From Legionella brunensis (GTDB lineage: Bacteria; Pseudomonadota; Gammaproteobacteria; Legionellales; Legionellaceae), in assembly GCF_001467025.1 (NCBI RefSeq), contig NZ_LNXV01000033.1, positions 1 to 64,000 of the forward strand: 64,000 bases of DNA, given 5' to 3'. Numbering within the stretch: position 1 is the first letter of the stretch; each line of letters starts with the position of its first letter. Below, piece after piece: positions 1-8,123 of this stretch. The notes beneath the pieces were generated by a model, which was not told where the DNA came from, made no database searches, and worked only from the letters and a program-made list of their open reading frames with translations. The position numbers and the translations under genes were made by a program.

Positions 1-475
1 ATGAGAGCATACTCTACAGATTGGGCGTCAGGTTGATTATCACCGGTCATAGCGCATAATTGCACTGCTAATTTCCAATTACGCTCATCAATAGCAGCTC
101 TAAGGGCTTTGCTGACTGAGTTTTGGTCTGGCATATTGTCAGTTTGCAAGCTGCAAAGATATTCTACCATTGTCCACTCTTTTCCTTGAGCAGCTTTTTG
201 TAATGCTTTATTCACAGAGTCTTTTGTGGGCCTGTTATCTGTTTTCATCATACATAAAGCTGCCACGGAATCTTTTTGGTTATAAAAGGCCATTTGGATG
301 AGAGCATGCTCTACAGATTGGGCGTCAGGTTTATTATCACTGGTCATAGTGCATAATTGAACTGCTAATTTCCAATAAGACCTCTCAACAGCTTTTTTTA
401 GGGACTTGTTTATTGCGGCCTGATTGGGTTTATTATCAGTTTGTAATTTACAAAGATATTCTATTGTACTCCACT
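1..475 (-). repeat. Tandem 99-bp coding repeat (33-residue units)
   Basis: Sequence blocks recur with a 99-bp period. The clearest similarity is at 297 bp (three units): 4-80 against 301-377, and the stretch starting at 154 against the one starting at 451. Unit similarity keeps the reading frame, so this is a protein-level repeat array whose members are close enough in DNA to recombine. The array continues past the left edge, so the copy number is unknown. Confidence 0.7.
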
Positions 476-743
476 CATCACGCCATAAATTATCCACTGC
501 CTTTTCAAGTGCTGAGCTTACTGTAGTAGTATCTGGTCGATTGACAGTTGTTGCACATAGAACTTCTATAAATCCTACTGGTGCCCACGAAATTTGGTCG
601 ATTAATATTTTGGATAGGACTTCTTTACTTGGAGCTGTAGCGTTTACTTCTGGAATACATAAGCGCTGCGCTTCTTGCCATTTTTTTTGGGTAACGTGTT
701 CCTGTAATAATTTATTTACCATATCTTCATTGGATAATGACAT
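1..743 (-). CDS. 33-residue helical-repeat protein, C-terminus beyond left edge
   Basis: Reading the minus strand from an ATG at 743 gives an open frame of at least 247 codons that runs off the window without a stop. From about residue 60 it is built of 33-residue units with the pattern W..A..LC.M..DN.P...SV..AL..A, each apparently two short helices and a turn. The spacing recalls ankyrin repeats, but the ankyrin TPLHxA signature is missing. Units three apart are nearly identical in DNA (positions 4-80 match 301-377). The ATG has no strong ribosome binding site, and the frame is also open upstream to an ATG at 818. Repeat proteins of this kind are common among Legionella Dot/Icm effectors, so an effector role is inferred. 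The C-terminus, where a secretion signal would lie, is not visible. Confidence 0.72.
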   Translation of the reverse strand, partial: MSLSNEDMVNKLLQEHVTQKKWQEAQRLCIPEVNATAPSKEVLSKILIDQISWAPVGFIEVLCATTVNRPDTTTVSSALEKAVDNLWRDEWSTIEYLCKLQTDNKPNQAAINKSLKKAVERSYWKLAVQLCTMTSDNKPDAQSVEHALIQMAFYNQKDSVAALCMMKTDNRPTKDSVNKALQKAAQGKEWTMVEYLCSLQTDNMPDQNSVSKALRAAIDERNWKLAVQLCAMTGDNQPDAQSVEYAL

Positions 744-744
744 T

Positions 745-954
745 CTAAGAAATTCCAAGGTAATGAGAACATAAATTATACACTGTGATCCGTATTTCCT
801 CAATATAAAGTATTCCATTTAATGGATTATCTCGAATTGGTATGACCGAAATAGAACATTTTGAGCATGAACTTATATTTGTATTATCAGCAAAAGGCAT
901 CAAAGAGTTTATTGGGCAAACAAAAAAGACCTTGAAATTTGAATTTCTAAACAT
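745..954 (-). CDS. Small hypothetical ORF abutting the repeat protein
   Basis: This is a 69-codon frame that ends one base before the ATG at 743 of the repeat protein, in another frame (TAG-A-ATG). It has four cysteines (one in a VCPIN segment, a CSKC pair and a late one) but matches no family I recognise. The upstream AAAGAAAT is a weak ribosome binding site. It may be a separate coupled gene, the N-terminal part of the repeat protein displaced by a frameshift, or a chance ORF. Its immediate adjacency to the repeat gene is the main reason for listing it. Confidence 0.35.
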   Translation of the reverse strand: MFRNSNFKVFFVCPINSLMPFADNTNISSCSKCSISVIPIRDNPLNGILYIEEIRITVYNLCSHYLGIS

Positions 955-1080
955 ATTTCTTTTGATTAGTCATTGTTTTAATTAAATTTTGAAGCGTAGC
1001 GAAATGCGGAAATGTTTTTTTATTTGTCTAGTTACACTAAAATAAGGCATAATTGGCCTAAATCAATTAGGGATAAACCT

Positions 1081-1404
1081 GTGGTTTATATCAAACGTGA
1101 CAATAAAGGCAAAATTTGTGCTCTTTATGAAGCAGGTTCAGCTGAAATGGAAGAAGTTGATATTCAGCATCCGGAGGTGCTTGAGTTTTTGGTTCGTTGC
1201 GACAGCAAAAAACAACTGGAGTGGCTGCAATCAGATCTACAACTAATTAGGGTATTAGAAGACCTCATTGATGTTCTGATAAGCAAAAATGTAATTAAGA
1301 TTACAGATTTCCCTCAACCCGTAATTAATAAATTATTATCGCGCCAGAGTATTCGCGAGCGTTTGTCTGGGGCAATCGGTATGGAGTTTGATAATGAAAT
1401 GTAG
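1081..1404 (+). CDS. Tryptophan-synthase-beta-like small protein
   Basis: This roughly 107-residue protein starts VVYIKRDNKG and has a C-terminal helical part (SDLQLIRVLEDLIDVL, then VIKITDFPQPVINKLL). The pattern fits the small soluble family that databases call 'tryptophan synthase subunit beta like', widespread in pseudomonads and legionellae. It lacks the PLP lysine region and full length of TrpB, so the name reflects naming history rather than activity; its function is unknown. GTG 1081 is preferred because AGGG lies about 8 bases upstream and family members begin at this VYIKRD segment; an in-frame ATG at 1012 would add 23 unrelated residues. It overlaps the start of the downstream protease gene by 11 bases, so the two are probably co-translated. 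Confidence 0.65.
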   Translation: MVYIKRDNKGKICALYEAGSAEMEEVDIQHPEVLEFLVRCDSKKQLEWLQSDLQLIRVLEDLIDVLISKNVIKITDFPQPVINKLLSRQSIRERLSGAIGMEFDNEM

Positions 1405-2461
1405 ATGGCTAACTTTATTAGTTTCTTTGGCTAGTATGATGGCACTTCCCGCTTACAGTGCTACCTTAGACGAGTTATTACCAAATGAAAGAAATACAAT
1501 TGAAATCTTTCAGAAATTCTCACCTAAAGTCGTATATGTACATCGCCTGGCAACAGTTGTTAATCATTCTTATGAGCGTATGCAAGTACCTGCTGGAGCA
1601 GGTTCGGGTATTATTTGGGATGCACAAGGACATATCGTTACCAATTTTCATGTTATCAATGGTGCAGATAATTTGTCAGTAAGTATTGGTAAGTTAACGG
1701 TGCCTGCAAAAGTGATTGGAGCTGAGCCTCGTAAGGATATCGCCGTTCTTGCTATTCGCTCTCCCAAGGCTTTGGAATTACTAAAATCATACACACCTTT
1801 TGAGTTAGCTCGTACAAATGAGCTATTAGTTGGTCAAAAAACTATTGCTATTGGCAATCCATTTGGTTTGGATCACAGTTTGACTGTTGGGGTCATTTCA
1901 GCATTGGGTCGTCAGGTACCTGGTGCAGGTGGGGTAACAATTCGCGATATGATTCAAACGGATACCTCAATTAATCCAGGTAACTCTGGTGGTCCTTTAT
2001 TAGATAGCAAAGGGCGTTTAATTGGTTTAAATACCGCGATTTATTCAAACTCAGGCTCTTCCGCGGGAGTTGGCTTTGCAGTGCCTGCTGATGATATTGC
2101 ACGTATCGTTCCGCAAATAATTAAAAATGGTCGAGTCGTATTATCAGGTATCGGTATTCAAGTGGTTGAGCCTCATATTGCTCAACGTCTTGGTATAAAC
2201 AAGGGCCTATTAGTTGCTGAGGTTTTACCTCATACGCCTGCTGCTCAAGCAAAATTACGTGGTACTGTACGAGATAGTTGGGGCCGTGTGCACGTTGGGG
2301 ATGTGATTACTGCCATCAACGGACATCCGGTAAAAAATTATGATAATTTTTATAATATTCTCGTTGATATAAAAGTTGGTGAACCAATAACATTAAGTAT
2401 TTTTAGACAAGGTAAGACTCTTAATTATAAATTAAGAACAATCGATATTGCGGCCTATTAA
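1394..2461 (+). CDS. Periplasmic HtrA/DegP-type serine protease
   Basis: This is an S1C (trypsin-fold) protease of 355 residues that cleaves misfolded periplasmic proteins. An N-terminal signal peptide (hydrophobic LTLLVSLASMMALPAYSA) precedes the protease domain. The catalytic triad is visible: His86 in TNFHVI, Asp115 in RKDIAVL and Ser198 in NPGNSGGPL. One PDZ domain follows at about 250-350 (GLLVAEVLPHTPA and HVGDVITAINGHPV). One PDZ and this length resemble DegS or the single-PDZ HtrA class more than two-PDZ DegP or DegQ. The hydrophobic segment could be a cleaved signal, as the ALPAYSA site suggests, or a membrane anchor as in DegS. Start ATG 1394 has GGAG seven bases upstream; an in-frame TTG at 1388 is less likely. 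Confidence 0.88.
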   Translation: MKCRWLTLLVSLASMMALPAYSATLDELLPNERNTIEIFQKFSPKVVYVHRLATVVNHSYERMQVPAGAGSGIIWDAQGHIVTNFHVINGADNLSVSIGKLTVPAKVIGAEPRKDIAVLAIRSPKALELLKSYTPFELARTNELLVGQKTIAIGNPFGLDHSLTVGVISALGRQVPGAGGVTIRDMIQTDTSINPGNSGGPLLDSKGRLIGLNTAIYSNSGSSAGVGFAVPADDIARIVPQIIKNGRVVLSGIGIQVVEPHIAQRLGINKGLLVAEVLPHTPAAQAKLRGTVRDSWGRVHVGDVITAINGHPVKNYDNFYNILVDIKVGEPITLSIFRQGKTLNYKLRTIDIAAY

Positions 2462-2719
2462 CAGAGCATGCCGGAAACAAAAGAAAAAATCATGGGTCTT
2501 GCAGCTGTTGCGAGATTCATGATGCGTGATAGTTCTCAAACAAATTCAAATTAATTATTCCCTACTATTAACCCTTCTAAAAAAGTTAAAAGATCACGCC
2601 TATTTTAAAGGTTAGTGTAATTTTATTAACCATCTCGATGAGTAATCACCACTTCGTGTCTTGGATAAATAATTTCTGTTAGAGCCACAAATTACTAACT
2701 AGAGTCAAGCCTGTTATAA

Positions 2720-3159
2720 AATGAGCATGTTCTTTTTTGCGAAAATAACGAAGGTAATAATATTTTATTAGCTCTATTAAAAAAGGATGATTTAAATTTA
2801 GTAGCTTCTGTTATAAGTATTAAGAATTATTCTCCAGAACTCTGGATGTCTCCTAGTAAATCTGATGAACATGCATTAGACATTGTAATGAATTCTATAT
2901 CACCCTATAGAGCGAACGCGATAATCAGAACAATTATCCAAGAAAGGCTGAGCCCAATAAATCGATGTTACAATTTATTAAGCAACATCCAAATACTCAA
3001 TTTTTAGATGAGGATTTAAAGCGTGCAATAGACTTACAGCTTGGGCAAATGGAAAAAAAACAAATTAAAAAAAATATCACTGAAAAATCTCAAGATCCTG
3101 TTGATAATCTTGGTAATCAGATAGTCCCGACTGTTTTTAGACGGAAGCAGTCACCCTAG
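2720..3159 (+). pseudogene. Frameshifted remnant of an unrecognised gene
   Basis: Two overlapping frames look like one disrupted protein. Frame one is open from 2720 to the TAG at 3005 and contains an amphipathic segment (NNILLALLKKDDLNLVASVI). Frame two is open from 2911 and, from ATG 2965, gives 64 residues ending in a charged, Lys/Gln-rich tail before the stop at 3157-3159. No start codon with a ribosome binding site is present at the 5' side, because the frame opens directly after a TAA at 2717. The shift must lie between 2911 and 3007. The first part weakly resembles ankyrin-type helices, which fits a decayed effector gene, but the family is not identifiable. Confidence 0.45.
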
Positions 3160-3220
3160 ATAATTTTTATTATTAATTTAAAAGAAATGCGCAAGCTATG
3201 ATTCCTTAAAGATAACTCTG

Positions 3221-3859
3221 TTACGAGTTATAACCGTACTCACGTTGATAAGCTATTAGATGTTCAACTTTATCCAGTTGACCATCGAGCCGCAGGTAAT
3301 CAATTAGGTCAAAAAGTGTAATAATAGAAAAAACGCGAATGCCCTGAGCTTCAATTTCAGCCAGTGTTGAGTCATTACCCTGCCCGCGCTCGCAGCGATC
3401 AAGCGCAATGACAACTCCTGCTAGTTGCCCCCCATGACTTGTAATCAGAGCTTGAGCTTCACGAAAAGCAGTGCCCGCAGTGATTACATCATCAACAATG
3501 ACTGTTTTTCCATGTAAAGGTGCACCAATAAGTTGTCCACCTTCGCCATGGTCTTTGATTTCCTTGCGGTTAAAAGTAACTGTGACATCCATGCCTGCTT
3601 CGGCTAAGGCAATTGCTGTTGCAGTCGCTAAGGGAAGACCTTTGTAAGCTGGTCCAAAAAGATGTTGAAAATCTATTTGCTTCTCGAGAAGTGTTTGGGC
3701 ATAAAATTGTCCTAATTGTCGTAAAGCATCTCCTTGATAAAATAATCCGGCATTAAAAAAATAAGGACTTTGCCGACCCGATTTCAAAGTGAAATTACCA
3801 AATTTTAATACCTGACAATCTAGAGCTAACCGAATAAATGATGCTTTAAATTGATTCAT
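3221..3859 (-). CDS. pyrE: Orotate phosphoribosyltransferase
   Basis: This enzyme transfers the phosphoribosyl group of PRPP to orotate, giving orotidine 5'-monophosphate in pyrimidine synthesis. The 212-residue length is normal. The type I PRTase PRPP-binding motif [10 protein letters not shown] is at 122-131, the flexible catalytic loop [12 protein letters not shown] at 97-108, and the orotate/substrate region [13 protein letters not shown] near 23-35. The start ATG has GGAGG six bases upstream. The gene stands alone, divergent from the cold-shock gene, with no other pyr gene nearby. Confidence 0.96.
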   Translation of the reverse strand: MNQFKASFIRLALDCQVLKFGNFTLKSGRQSPYFFNAGLFYQGDALRQLGQFYAQTLLEKQIDFQHLFGPAYKGLPLATATAIALAEAGMDVTVTFNRKEIKDHGEGGQLIGAPLHGKTVIVDDVITAGTAFREAQALITSHGGQLAGVVIALDRCERGQGNDSTLAEIEAQGIRVFSIITLFDLIDYLRLDGQLDKVEHLIAYQREYGYNS

Positions 3860-3960
3860 TAGAAACCTCCTATCAATGACAGTAGGGCTTATTCTACAAA
3901 AATTTTCTCATGTGTAGATCCTATTAAATGAAGAGATTAAAGGTTTTTTTAAAAAAATCG

Positions 3961-3988
3961 TTAACAATCAATAAAAAACTGTTATTCT
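3961..3988 (+). promoter_or_regulatory. Sigma-70-like promoter for the cold-shock gene
   Basis: TTAACA (3961-3966) and TATTCT (3983-3988) are separated by 16 bases in an A/T-rich stretch and point at the cold-shock gene. The resulting 5' untranslated leader would be roughly 105-110 nt. It would hold a small hairpin, TCTACT/AGTAGA with loop ACGA (4062-4077), about 15 bases before the ribosome binding site. Long structured leaders are typical of temperature-controlled csp mRNAs. This is a pattern-based assignment. Confidence 0.4.
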
Positions 3989-4104
3989 AATCATATGTTG
4001 GTTCATGCTGACATGCAGGCATTCATTCGGAATGTGAAAGGATGCTATAAAATTGTTTTAATCTACTACGAAGTAGACGAGTTATAGACGAAAGGGGATA
4101 GTGA

Positions 4105-4326
4105 ATGTCGCAAAGAGAATCAGGCCATGTTAAATGGTTCAATGAAAAAAAAGGATTTGGATTTATCGTCAATCAAGAAGGTGATGACATATTTGTGCAT
4201 TACAAAGATATTCAAGGCGTCGGCTTTAAAACATTACATGAAAATGATCCGGTTACTTTTGTGCTTGATAAAGGCCCCAAAGGATATAAAGCTCAAGACG
4301 TAGTAGTTAGCGCTCAAGAAGAATAA
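4105..4326 (+). CDS. Cold-shock domain protein (CspA family)
   Basis: This 73-residue single cold-shock domain is an OB-fold that binds single-stranded RNA/DNA and melts RNA structure. RNP1 is KGFGFI at 16-21 and RNP2 is DIFVHY at 28-33, with the conserved Trp11 in VKWFNEKKGFGFI. The length is that of a standard Csp. AAAGGGGA lies just upstream of the ATG. It is monocistronic, preceded by a long leader and followed by a strong hairpin. Which Csp paralogue (CspA, C, D or E) cannot be decided from sequence alone. Confidence 0.93.
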   Translation: MSQRESGHVKWFNEKKGFGFIVNQEGDDIFVHYKDIQGVGFKTLHENDPVTFVLDKGPKGYKAQDVVVSAQEE

Positions 4327-4341
4327 TCATATGTCTGAATA

Positions 4342-4376
4342 AGATAAGAGTTATGAATAATTCATGACTCTTATCT
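4342..4376 (+). terminator. Hairpin after the cold-shock gene
   Basis: A 17-bp inverted repeat with one G-T wobble and a one-base centre (AGATAAGAG ... CTCTTATCT) begins 15 bases after the stop codon. A short T-containing run (CTATTT) follows. The position and stem length fit a transcription terminator or a 3'-stabilising stem; the weak U-tract makes rho-independent termination uncertain. Confidence 0.6.
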
Positions 4377-4575
4377 ATTTGAGATGTATCTAAATATTTA
4401 ACATAAGAACTAGCATATTCTTGACCAATGACTAGAAGAATCGTTATCATCCATAGCAGTGCTGATTTGTTTAAAATCAACCCAGGTCAAGTATCATTAG
4501 TCTTTCTTAAACTTATTTAGCTTATGGCGAGAAACAATAATCAAAACTCACACATCACTTCAGGGAGAGATTGGA

Positions 4576-5424
4576 ATGGAATCTAATCAAAAAGTGGCAG
4601 TGATCACAGGAGCTGCGAGTGGAATAGGGCTTGCTTTAGCTCAGGCTTGCGTACAACGTCGAATTCATGTGGTTATGGCTGACAATGCGGTTACTACTTT
4701 ATGTGATAAAGTTGAACAACTAAGTAATCAGGCACAGGTTGAAGTGTTAGGGGTGGTTTGTGATGTTACTAAACCTGAAAGCCTTCGGCATTTAGCAAAA
4801 CAAACCTATGAACATTTTAATCGTGTTGATTGGTTATTCAACAATGCTGGAATTAGCGGTCACCTAGCGCCTATATGGGAGCTGACTCATGAACATATTC
4901 GCAAGGTCATAGATGTTAATTTATATGGTGTTATACATGGTGTGCAGGCCTTTTTACCATTTATGTTTAAACAAACTCATCGGTCTCACATCATTAACAT
5001 GGCCAGTTTATATGGTTTATGCAGTGGTTCACAGATGTCTGCTTATGCGATGTCTAAACATGCAATCGTAGCCCTTTCTGAATCGTTATATTTTGATCTC
5101 AATCGATTAGAAAAGCCTGTAGATGTATCAGTTGTTTGTCCTTCATTTGCCAATACACAATTGCTTAGAAACTCTACTCCTCTGCACTCAGACAAATTAC
5201 ATCATATGGTGGCTGACCTGGTAGAGCGAAGCAGGCCTGCAGAAGATGTTGCGGCGCACATTATTCAAGAAATTGAAAAAAAGACTTTCTATATTTTACC
5301 TGATAAAGAAGTGAAAGATTATTGTGAGCAAAGAGCAAGAGCGATTATTGAGCAAACAGAGCCCTACCCACATAGTCTCGAAAAAATTATTGCTTCATTA
5401 AGCAAAAGAGCTATGGCAAGCTAG
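4576..5424 (+). CDS. Short-chain dehydrogenase/reductase
   Basis: This is an NAD(P)-dependent oxidoreductase of the classical SDR family, 282 residues. The dinucleotide motif TGAASGIG is at 11-18, the NNAG motif at 89-92, and the catalytic Ser144, Tyr157 and Lys161 lie in NMAS and YAMSK. Asp36 (VVMAD), at the end of the second strand, suggests NAD(H) rather than NADP(H), an inference from family rules. The substrate cannot be told; the C-terminal extension past residue 220 is variable in the family. The start has GGGAGAG upstream (4562-4568). It is monocistronic or loosely linked to the following secreted protein about 100 bases downstream. Confidence 0.88.
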   Translation: MESNQKVAVITGAASGIGLALAQACVQRRIHVVMADNAVTTLCDKVEQLSNQAQVEVLGVVCDVTKPESLRHLAKQTYEHFNRVDWLFNNAGISGHLAPIWELTHEHIRKVIDVNLYGVIHGVQAFLPFMFKQTHRSHIINMASLYGLCSGSQMSAYAMSKHAIVALSESLYFDLNRLEKPVDVSVVCPSFANTQLLRNSTPLHSDKLHHMVADLVERSRPAEDVAAHIIQEIEKKTFYILPDKEVKDYCEQRARAIIEQTEPYPHSLEKIIASLSKRAMAS

Positions 5425-5525
5425 CATAGCGATATGCCAAATGAGCTAGTGAAAGGGCAGCTTTTTTTCTCCTTTGTCACAACAGAAAACTGGATAGATT
5501 AATAGAGATTTTATAGGGAGACAGG

Positions 5526-5915
5526 ATGAGGATTTTCCTTGCTATATTGACAATGCTCTACGCAACATTTGGTTGGTCAGTCGATTTCAAAGTTTTTTGG
5601 CGATGCAGTGATACTCATTTAGAAGCAATCGATGTTTATCAAAGCAATGATAAGCAAGCTAATTTATTCCTAAATTATATTGATCAGGCAAAAAGAGCGT
5701 TGTTTTCCTCACCTATTAACGTCAAAAGCTTGGCTGAGTTGCCTTCTAATTTTGATGAGCAAACTTTCCTAATGCTGGGTAATGAAGATCATATATTTGT
5801 AAATTGTGTAGGGCAGGTGAATTTAAATCCGCATGATCTCCAAGGCAAAGTTGTTTTTGATGTTCATAGAAATGCATTCAATTGTCCTTTAATCCCTAAG
5901 GGTTGCAGTGAGTAA
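5526..5915 (+). CDS. Secreted hypothetical protein
   Basis: I do not recognise this 129-residue protein. A signal peptide is clear (MRIFLAILTMLYATFGWS, likely cleavage near 18-19). The mature part is mixed alpha/beta with four cysteines (CSD, NCVG, NCP, GCSE), consistent with disulfides in the periplasm or outside the cell. The start ATG is set by GGGAG seven bases upstream. The downstream transporter begins 39 bases after its stop, so the two are probably in one transcript, but nothing in the sequence links this protein to lipid transport. Confidence 0.6.
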   Translation: MRIFLAILTMLYATFGWSVDFKVFWRCSDTHLEAIDVYQSNDKQANLFLNYIDQAKRALFSSPINVKSLAELPSNFDEQTFLMLGNEDHIFVNCVGQVNLNPHDLQGKVVFDVHRNAFNCPLIPKGCSE

Positions 5916-5954
5916 TTGAAGATTCGCAGCAATACTGGAGTTTCGGAGCATCAG

Positions 5955-7253
5955 ATGGGACTTTCTGCCGCCAGTTTAATGAAGGAAAGACGGTTTTTAC
6001 CCCTTTTCTTAACGCAGTTTTTTGGTGCTTTTAATGACAATGCTTTTAAGTTGGCTATGCTTACCTTAATTAGCTACCACGTCAGTACCTCATTAGTGCA
6101 ATCAGAAAAATACCAAGCAATAGCGGGTGCTTTATTTACTATCCCTTTTTTCCTTTTTTCAGCTACCGCGGGCCAACTTGCAGATAAATTTGATAAAGCG
6201 CGGATGTCTGTGGCGGTAAAAATATTTGAAGTTTGCCTTATGTGTATCGGGGGTTTTTCGCTTTATCTTGAAAGTATTTTATTGATGATGATAACGCTAA
6301 CGGGAATGGGTATCCATTCTACTTTTTTTGGCCCCATAAAATACGCTATTCTTCCTGATCATTTGCAGCGCGATGAGTTACTCAAGGCAACCTCACTGAT
6401 AGAAGCCTCCACTTTCCTGGCAATTCTTTTAGGAACAACATTGGGAGCCTTAAGCATCGGCACTTCTACGCCTCATGTAGGTTATGCAGTAATTTTAACC
6501 AATGTGGTGGCTTTATTAGGGTTAATATCAAGTCTATTTATTCCCGAGGCTCCTGCAAAAGCAGTAGAGTTGCAAGTAGATTGGCATATCTGGCGTGCTA
6601 CTATGCATATGATGAAAGGCTCAATGAAAAATTATAAAGTTTTGCCAGCTATTTTTACCATTTCCTGGTTTTGGTTAATTGGTGCTGTGATGCTCACGAA
6701 ATTGCCTGATTATACACATTATATCCTGCAAGCTGATGCGTCAGTTTTTGCCTTTTTTCTTGCATTATTTTCAATTGGGATTGCGTCAGGATCCATAGCG
6801 ATTGGTCATTTTTTAAAGGGGAATATAACGTTGCGCTTTGTCCCGCTCAGCATGTTATTTTTATCTTTATTTGCGGCTGATTTATATATCGTTTCGCCAA
6901 ATACCACATCAATCGAGCCCTTACAGGCTTTAGGTGTATTTCTTTTTAAACTGAATAACTTACGCATTACTTTAGATTTTTTTCTTTTTTCTTTTTGTGC
7001 CGGTTTGTTTATTGTTCCTTTATATACTTATATTCAGGTAGCAAGTGATGAGAGTCTGCGAGCACGCACTATTGCAACTAATAATATATTCAATGCATTA
7101 TTTATGGTGATAGGCTCCGGGCTTGTTATGTTTTTACTTTACTTAAATATGAGTATTCCCATGGTCTTTCTCATTTTAGCCATATTAAATGCTTTAGCTG
7201 CGATGGGATTGTGGCTAGCTTTGCTTAAAGTAGGTGATTTGCAAGTTAGTTAA
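5955..7253 (+). CDS. LplT-like MFS transporter (lysophospholipid flippase type)
   Basis: This is a 432-residue inner-membrane protein with about 12 hydrophobic segments. The opening LPLFLTQFFGAFNDNAFK is the hallmark of the LplT/Aas branch of the major facilitator superfamily, which moves lysophospholipids inward for re-acylation. The DKFDKAR loop after the second helix is the MFS motif A region. Start ATG 5955 has CGGAG seven bases upstream; an in-frame TTG at 5916 directly after the previous stop would add 13 residues and has no ribosome binding site. Unlike many LplT-Aas fusions there is no acyltransferase part. It is followed after 9 bases by a lipid-kinase-like gene and then a phosphoesterase, which supports a role in phospholipid turnover. 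Confidence 0.8.
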   Translation: MGLSAASLMKERRFLPLFLTQFFGAFNDNAFKLAMLTLISYHVSTSLVQSEKYQAIAGALFTIPFFLFSATAGQLADKFDKARMSVAVKIFEVCLMCIGGFSLYLESILLMMITLTGMGIHSTFFGPIKYAILPDHLQRDELLKATSLIEASTFLAILLGTTLGALSIGTSTPHVGYAVILTNVVALLGLISSLFIPEAPAKAVELQVDWHIWRATMHMMKGSMKNYKVLPAIFTISWFWLIGAVMLTKLPDYTHYILQADASVFAFFLALFSIGIASGSIAIGHFLKGNITLRFVPLSMLFLSLFAADLYIVSPNTTSIEPLQALGVFLFKLNNLRITLDFFLFSFCAGLFIVPLYTYIQVASDESLRARTIATNNIFNALFMVIGSGLVMFLLYLNMSIPMVFLILAILNALAAMGLWLALLKVGDLQVS

Positions 7254-7262
7254 GGAGCAATT

Positions 7263-8123
7263 TTGACTGATATCGCCATTGTATTGAATAAAAAAGCAAA
7301 AAATGCTGAACAAATTAAGAACTACCTTGATGCTTTAAAAAAAGATCATATTGATCATTATTGTTTTCAGGTTGAGCCAAAAGATTTGGAGGCTCATATT
7401 AAAGATTGTATGAGCCAATGTTCTCTCTTATTGATAGGTGGCGGTGATGGCACGATACGTTCAGCTGCGCAATGGTGCGCAAATAGTGCTGTTACGCTTG
7501 GTGTTTTACCGCTTGGCACAATGAATCATTTTGCGAAAGAATTAGATTTACCTTTAACTCCCCATGACTTAATTGCTGCTATTAAAGAATCAAAGAGGAT
7601 TAAAATTGATCTTGCGGAGGTGAATGGTTCTATATTTATTAATAATTCTTCTATTGGTTTTTATCCTAAACTTGCTAAAAAGCGAGATTATTATTCAAAA
7701 TATTATCCCAAATGGCTTAGTTATATCCCAAGCTTTTTGGAAACTCTTCAATATCATGAGACTTTTCCAATTGTTATACAAAGTGAAGATTTAAATTTGG
7801 CTATTCGTACCTCTTTTTTTATGATTTCTAACAATTTATATTCCTACCAGTTTCCAGCAACAATAAAACGGGATAACTTTAATCAGAAACTCCTGGGCAT
7901 TTATTATTTGAAATATGGCAAGATAAGTGTCGCAAAAGTTTTTAGCCATTTTTTTAGCAAAGCCAATCATTTTGAAGTGATGAAATCAGAAGTTACAATT
8001 CAGGTTGATGTTAAAAATATGGATAAAGTTAATATTTCATTAGATGGAGACACAATGACAATGGCGACTCCTTTAATTTATCGTTCTCTACCTAATGCTC
8101 TTCAGATATTAGCTGCCCGATGA
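7263..8123 (+). CDS. Diacylglycerol-kinase-like lipid kinase
   Basis: This 286-residue soluble protein has the DAGK catalytic fold shared with YegS and BmrU. The nucleotide-binding GGGDGT is at 59-64, LPLGTMNHFAK at 82-92, and a C-terminal beta region ends with a typical DGD (LDGDTM). In the family these enzymes phosphorylate diacylglycerol, other lipids or, in some members, sphingosine. The start is TTG 7263, preceded by AGGAG seven bases upstream; no ATG fits. It lies between the LplT-like transporter and a phosphoesterase whose ATG overlaps its TGA (ATGA), so the three are translated as a unit. The substrate is inferred only as lipid. Confidence 0.83.
   Translation: MTDIAIVLNKKAKNAEQIKNYLDALKKDHIDHYCFQVEPKDLEAHIKDCMSQCSLLLIGGGDGTIRSAAQWCANSAVTLGVLPLGTMNHFAKELDLPLTPHDLIAAIKESKRIKIDLAEVNGSIFINNSSIGFYPKLAKKRDYYSKYYPKWLSYIPSFLETLQYHETFPIVIQSEDLNLAIRTSFFMISNNLYSYQFPATIKRDNFNQKLLGIYYLKYGKISVAKVFSHFFSKANHFEVMKSEVTIQVDVKNMDKVNISLDGDTMTMATPLIYRSLPNALQILAAR

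Noticed and set aside
424-774. A 116-codon plus-strand frame at the left edge
   Set aside because: The opposite strand carries the repeat protein with a clear 33-residue periodicity, so the plus frame is a shadow.
745-954. U-box or RING-like domain in the small cysteine-containing ORF (CPIN and CSKC)
   Set aside because: Cysteine spacing and the lack of the following U-box core (DPV..SGHTYE-type) do not fit; no domain call is made.
2468-2554. A 28-codon open frame after the HtrA-like gene
   Set aside because: It is very short, has no ribosome binding site and no family similarity.
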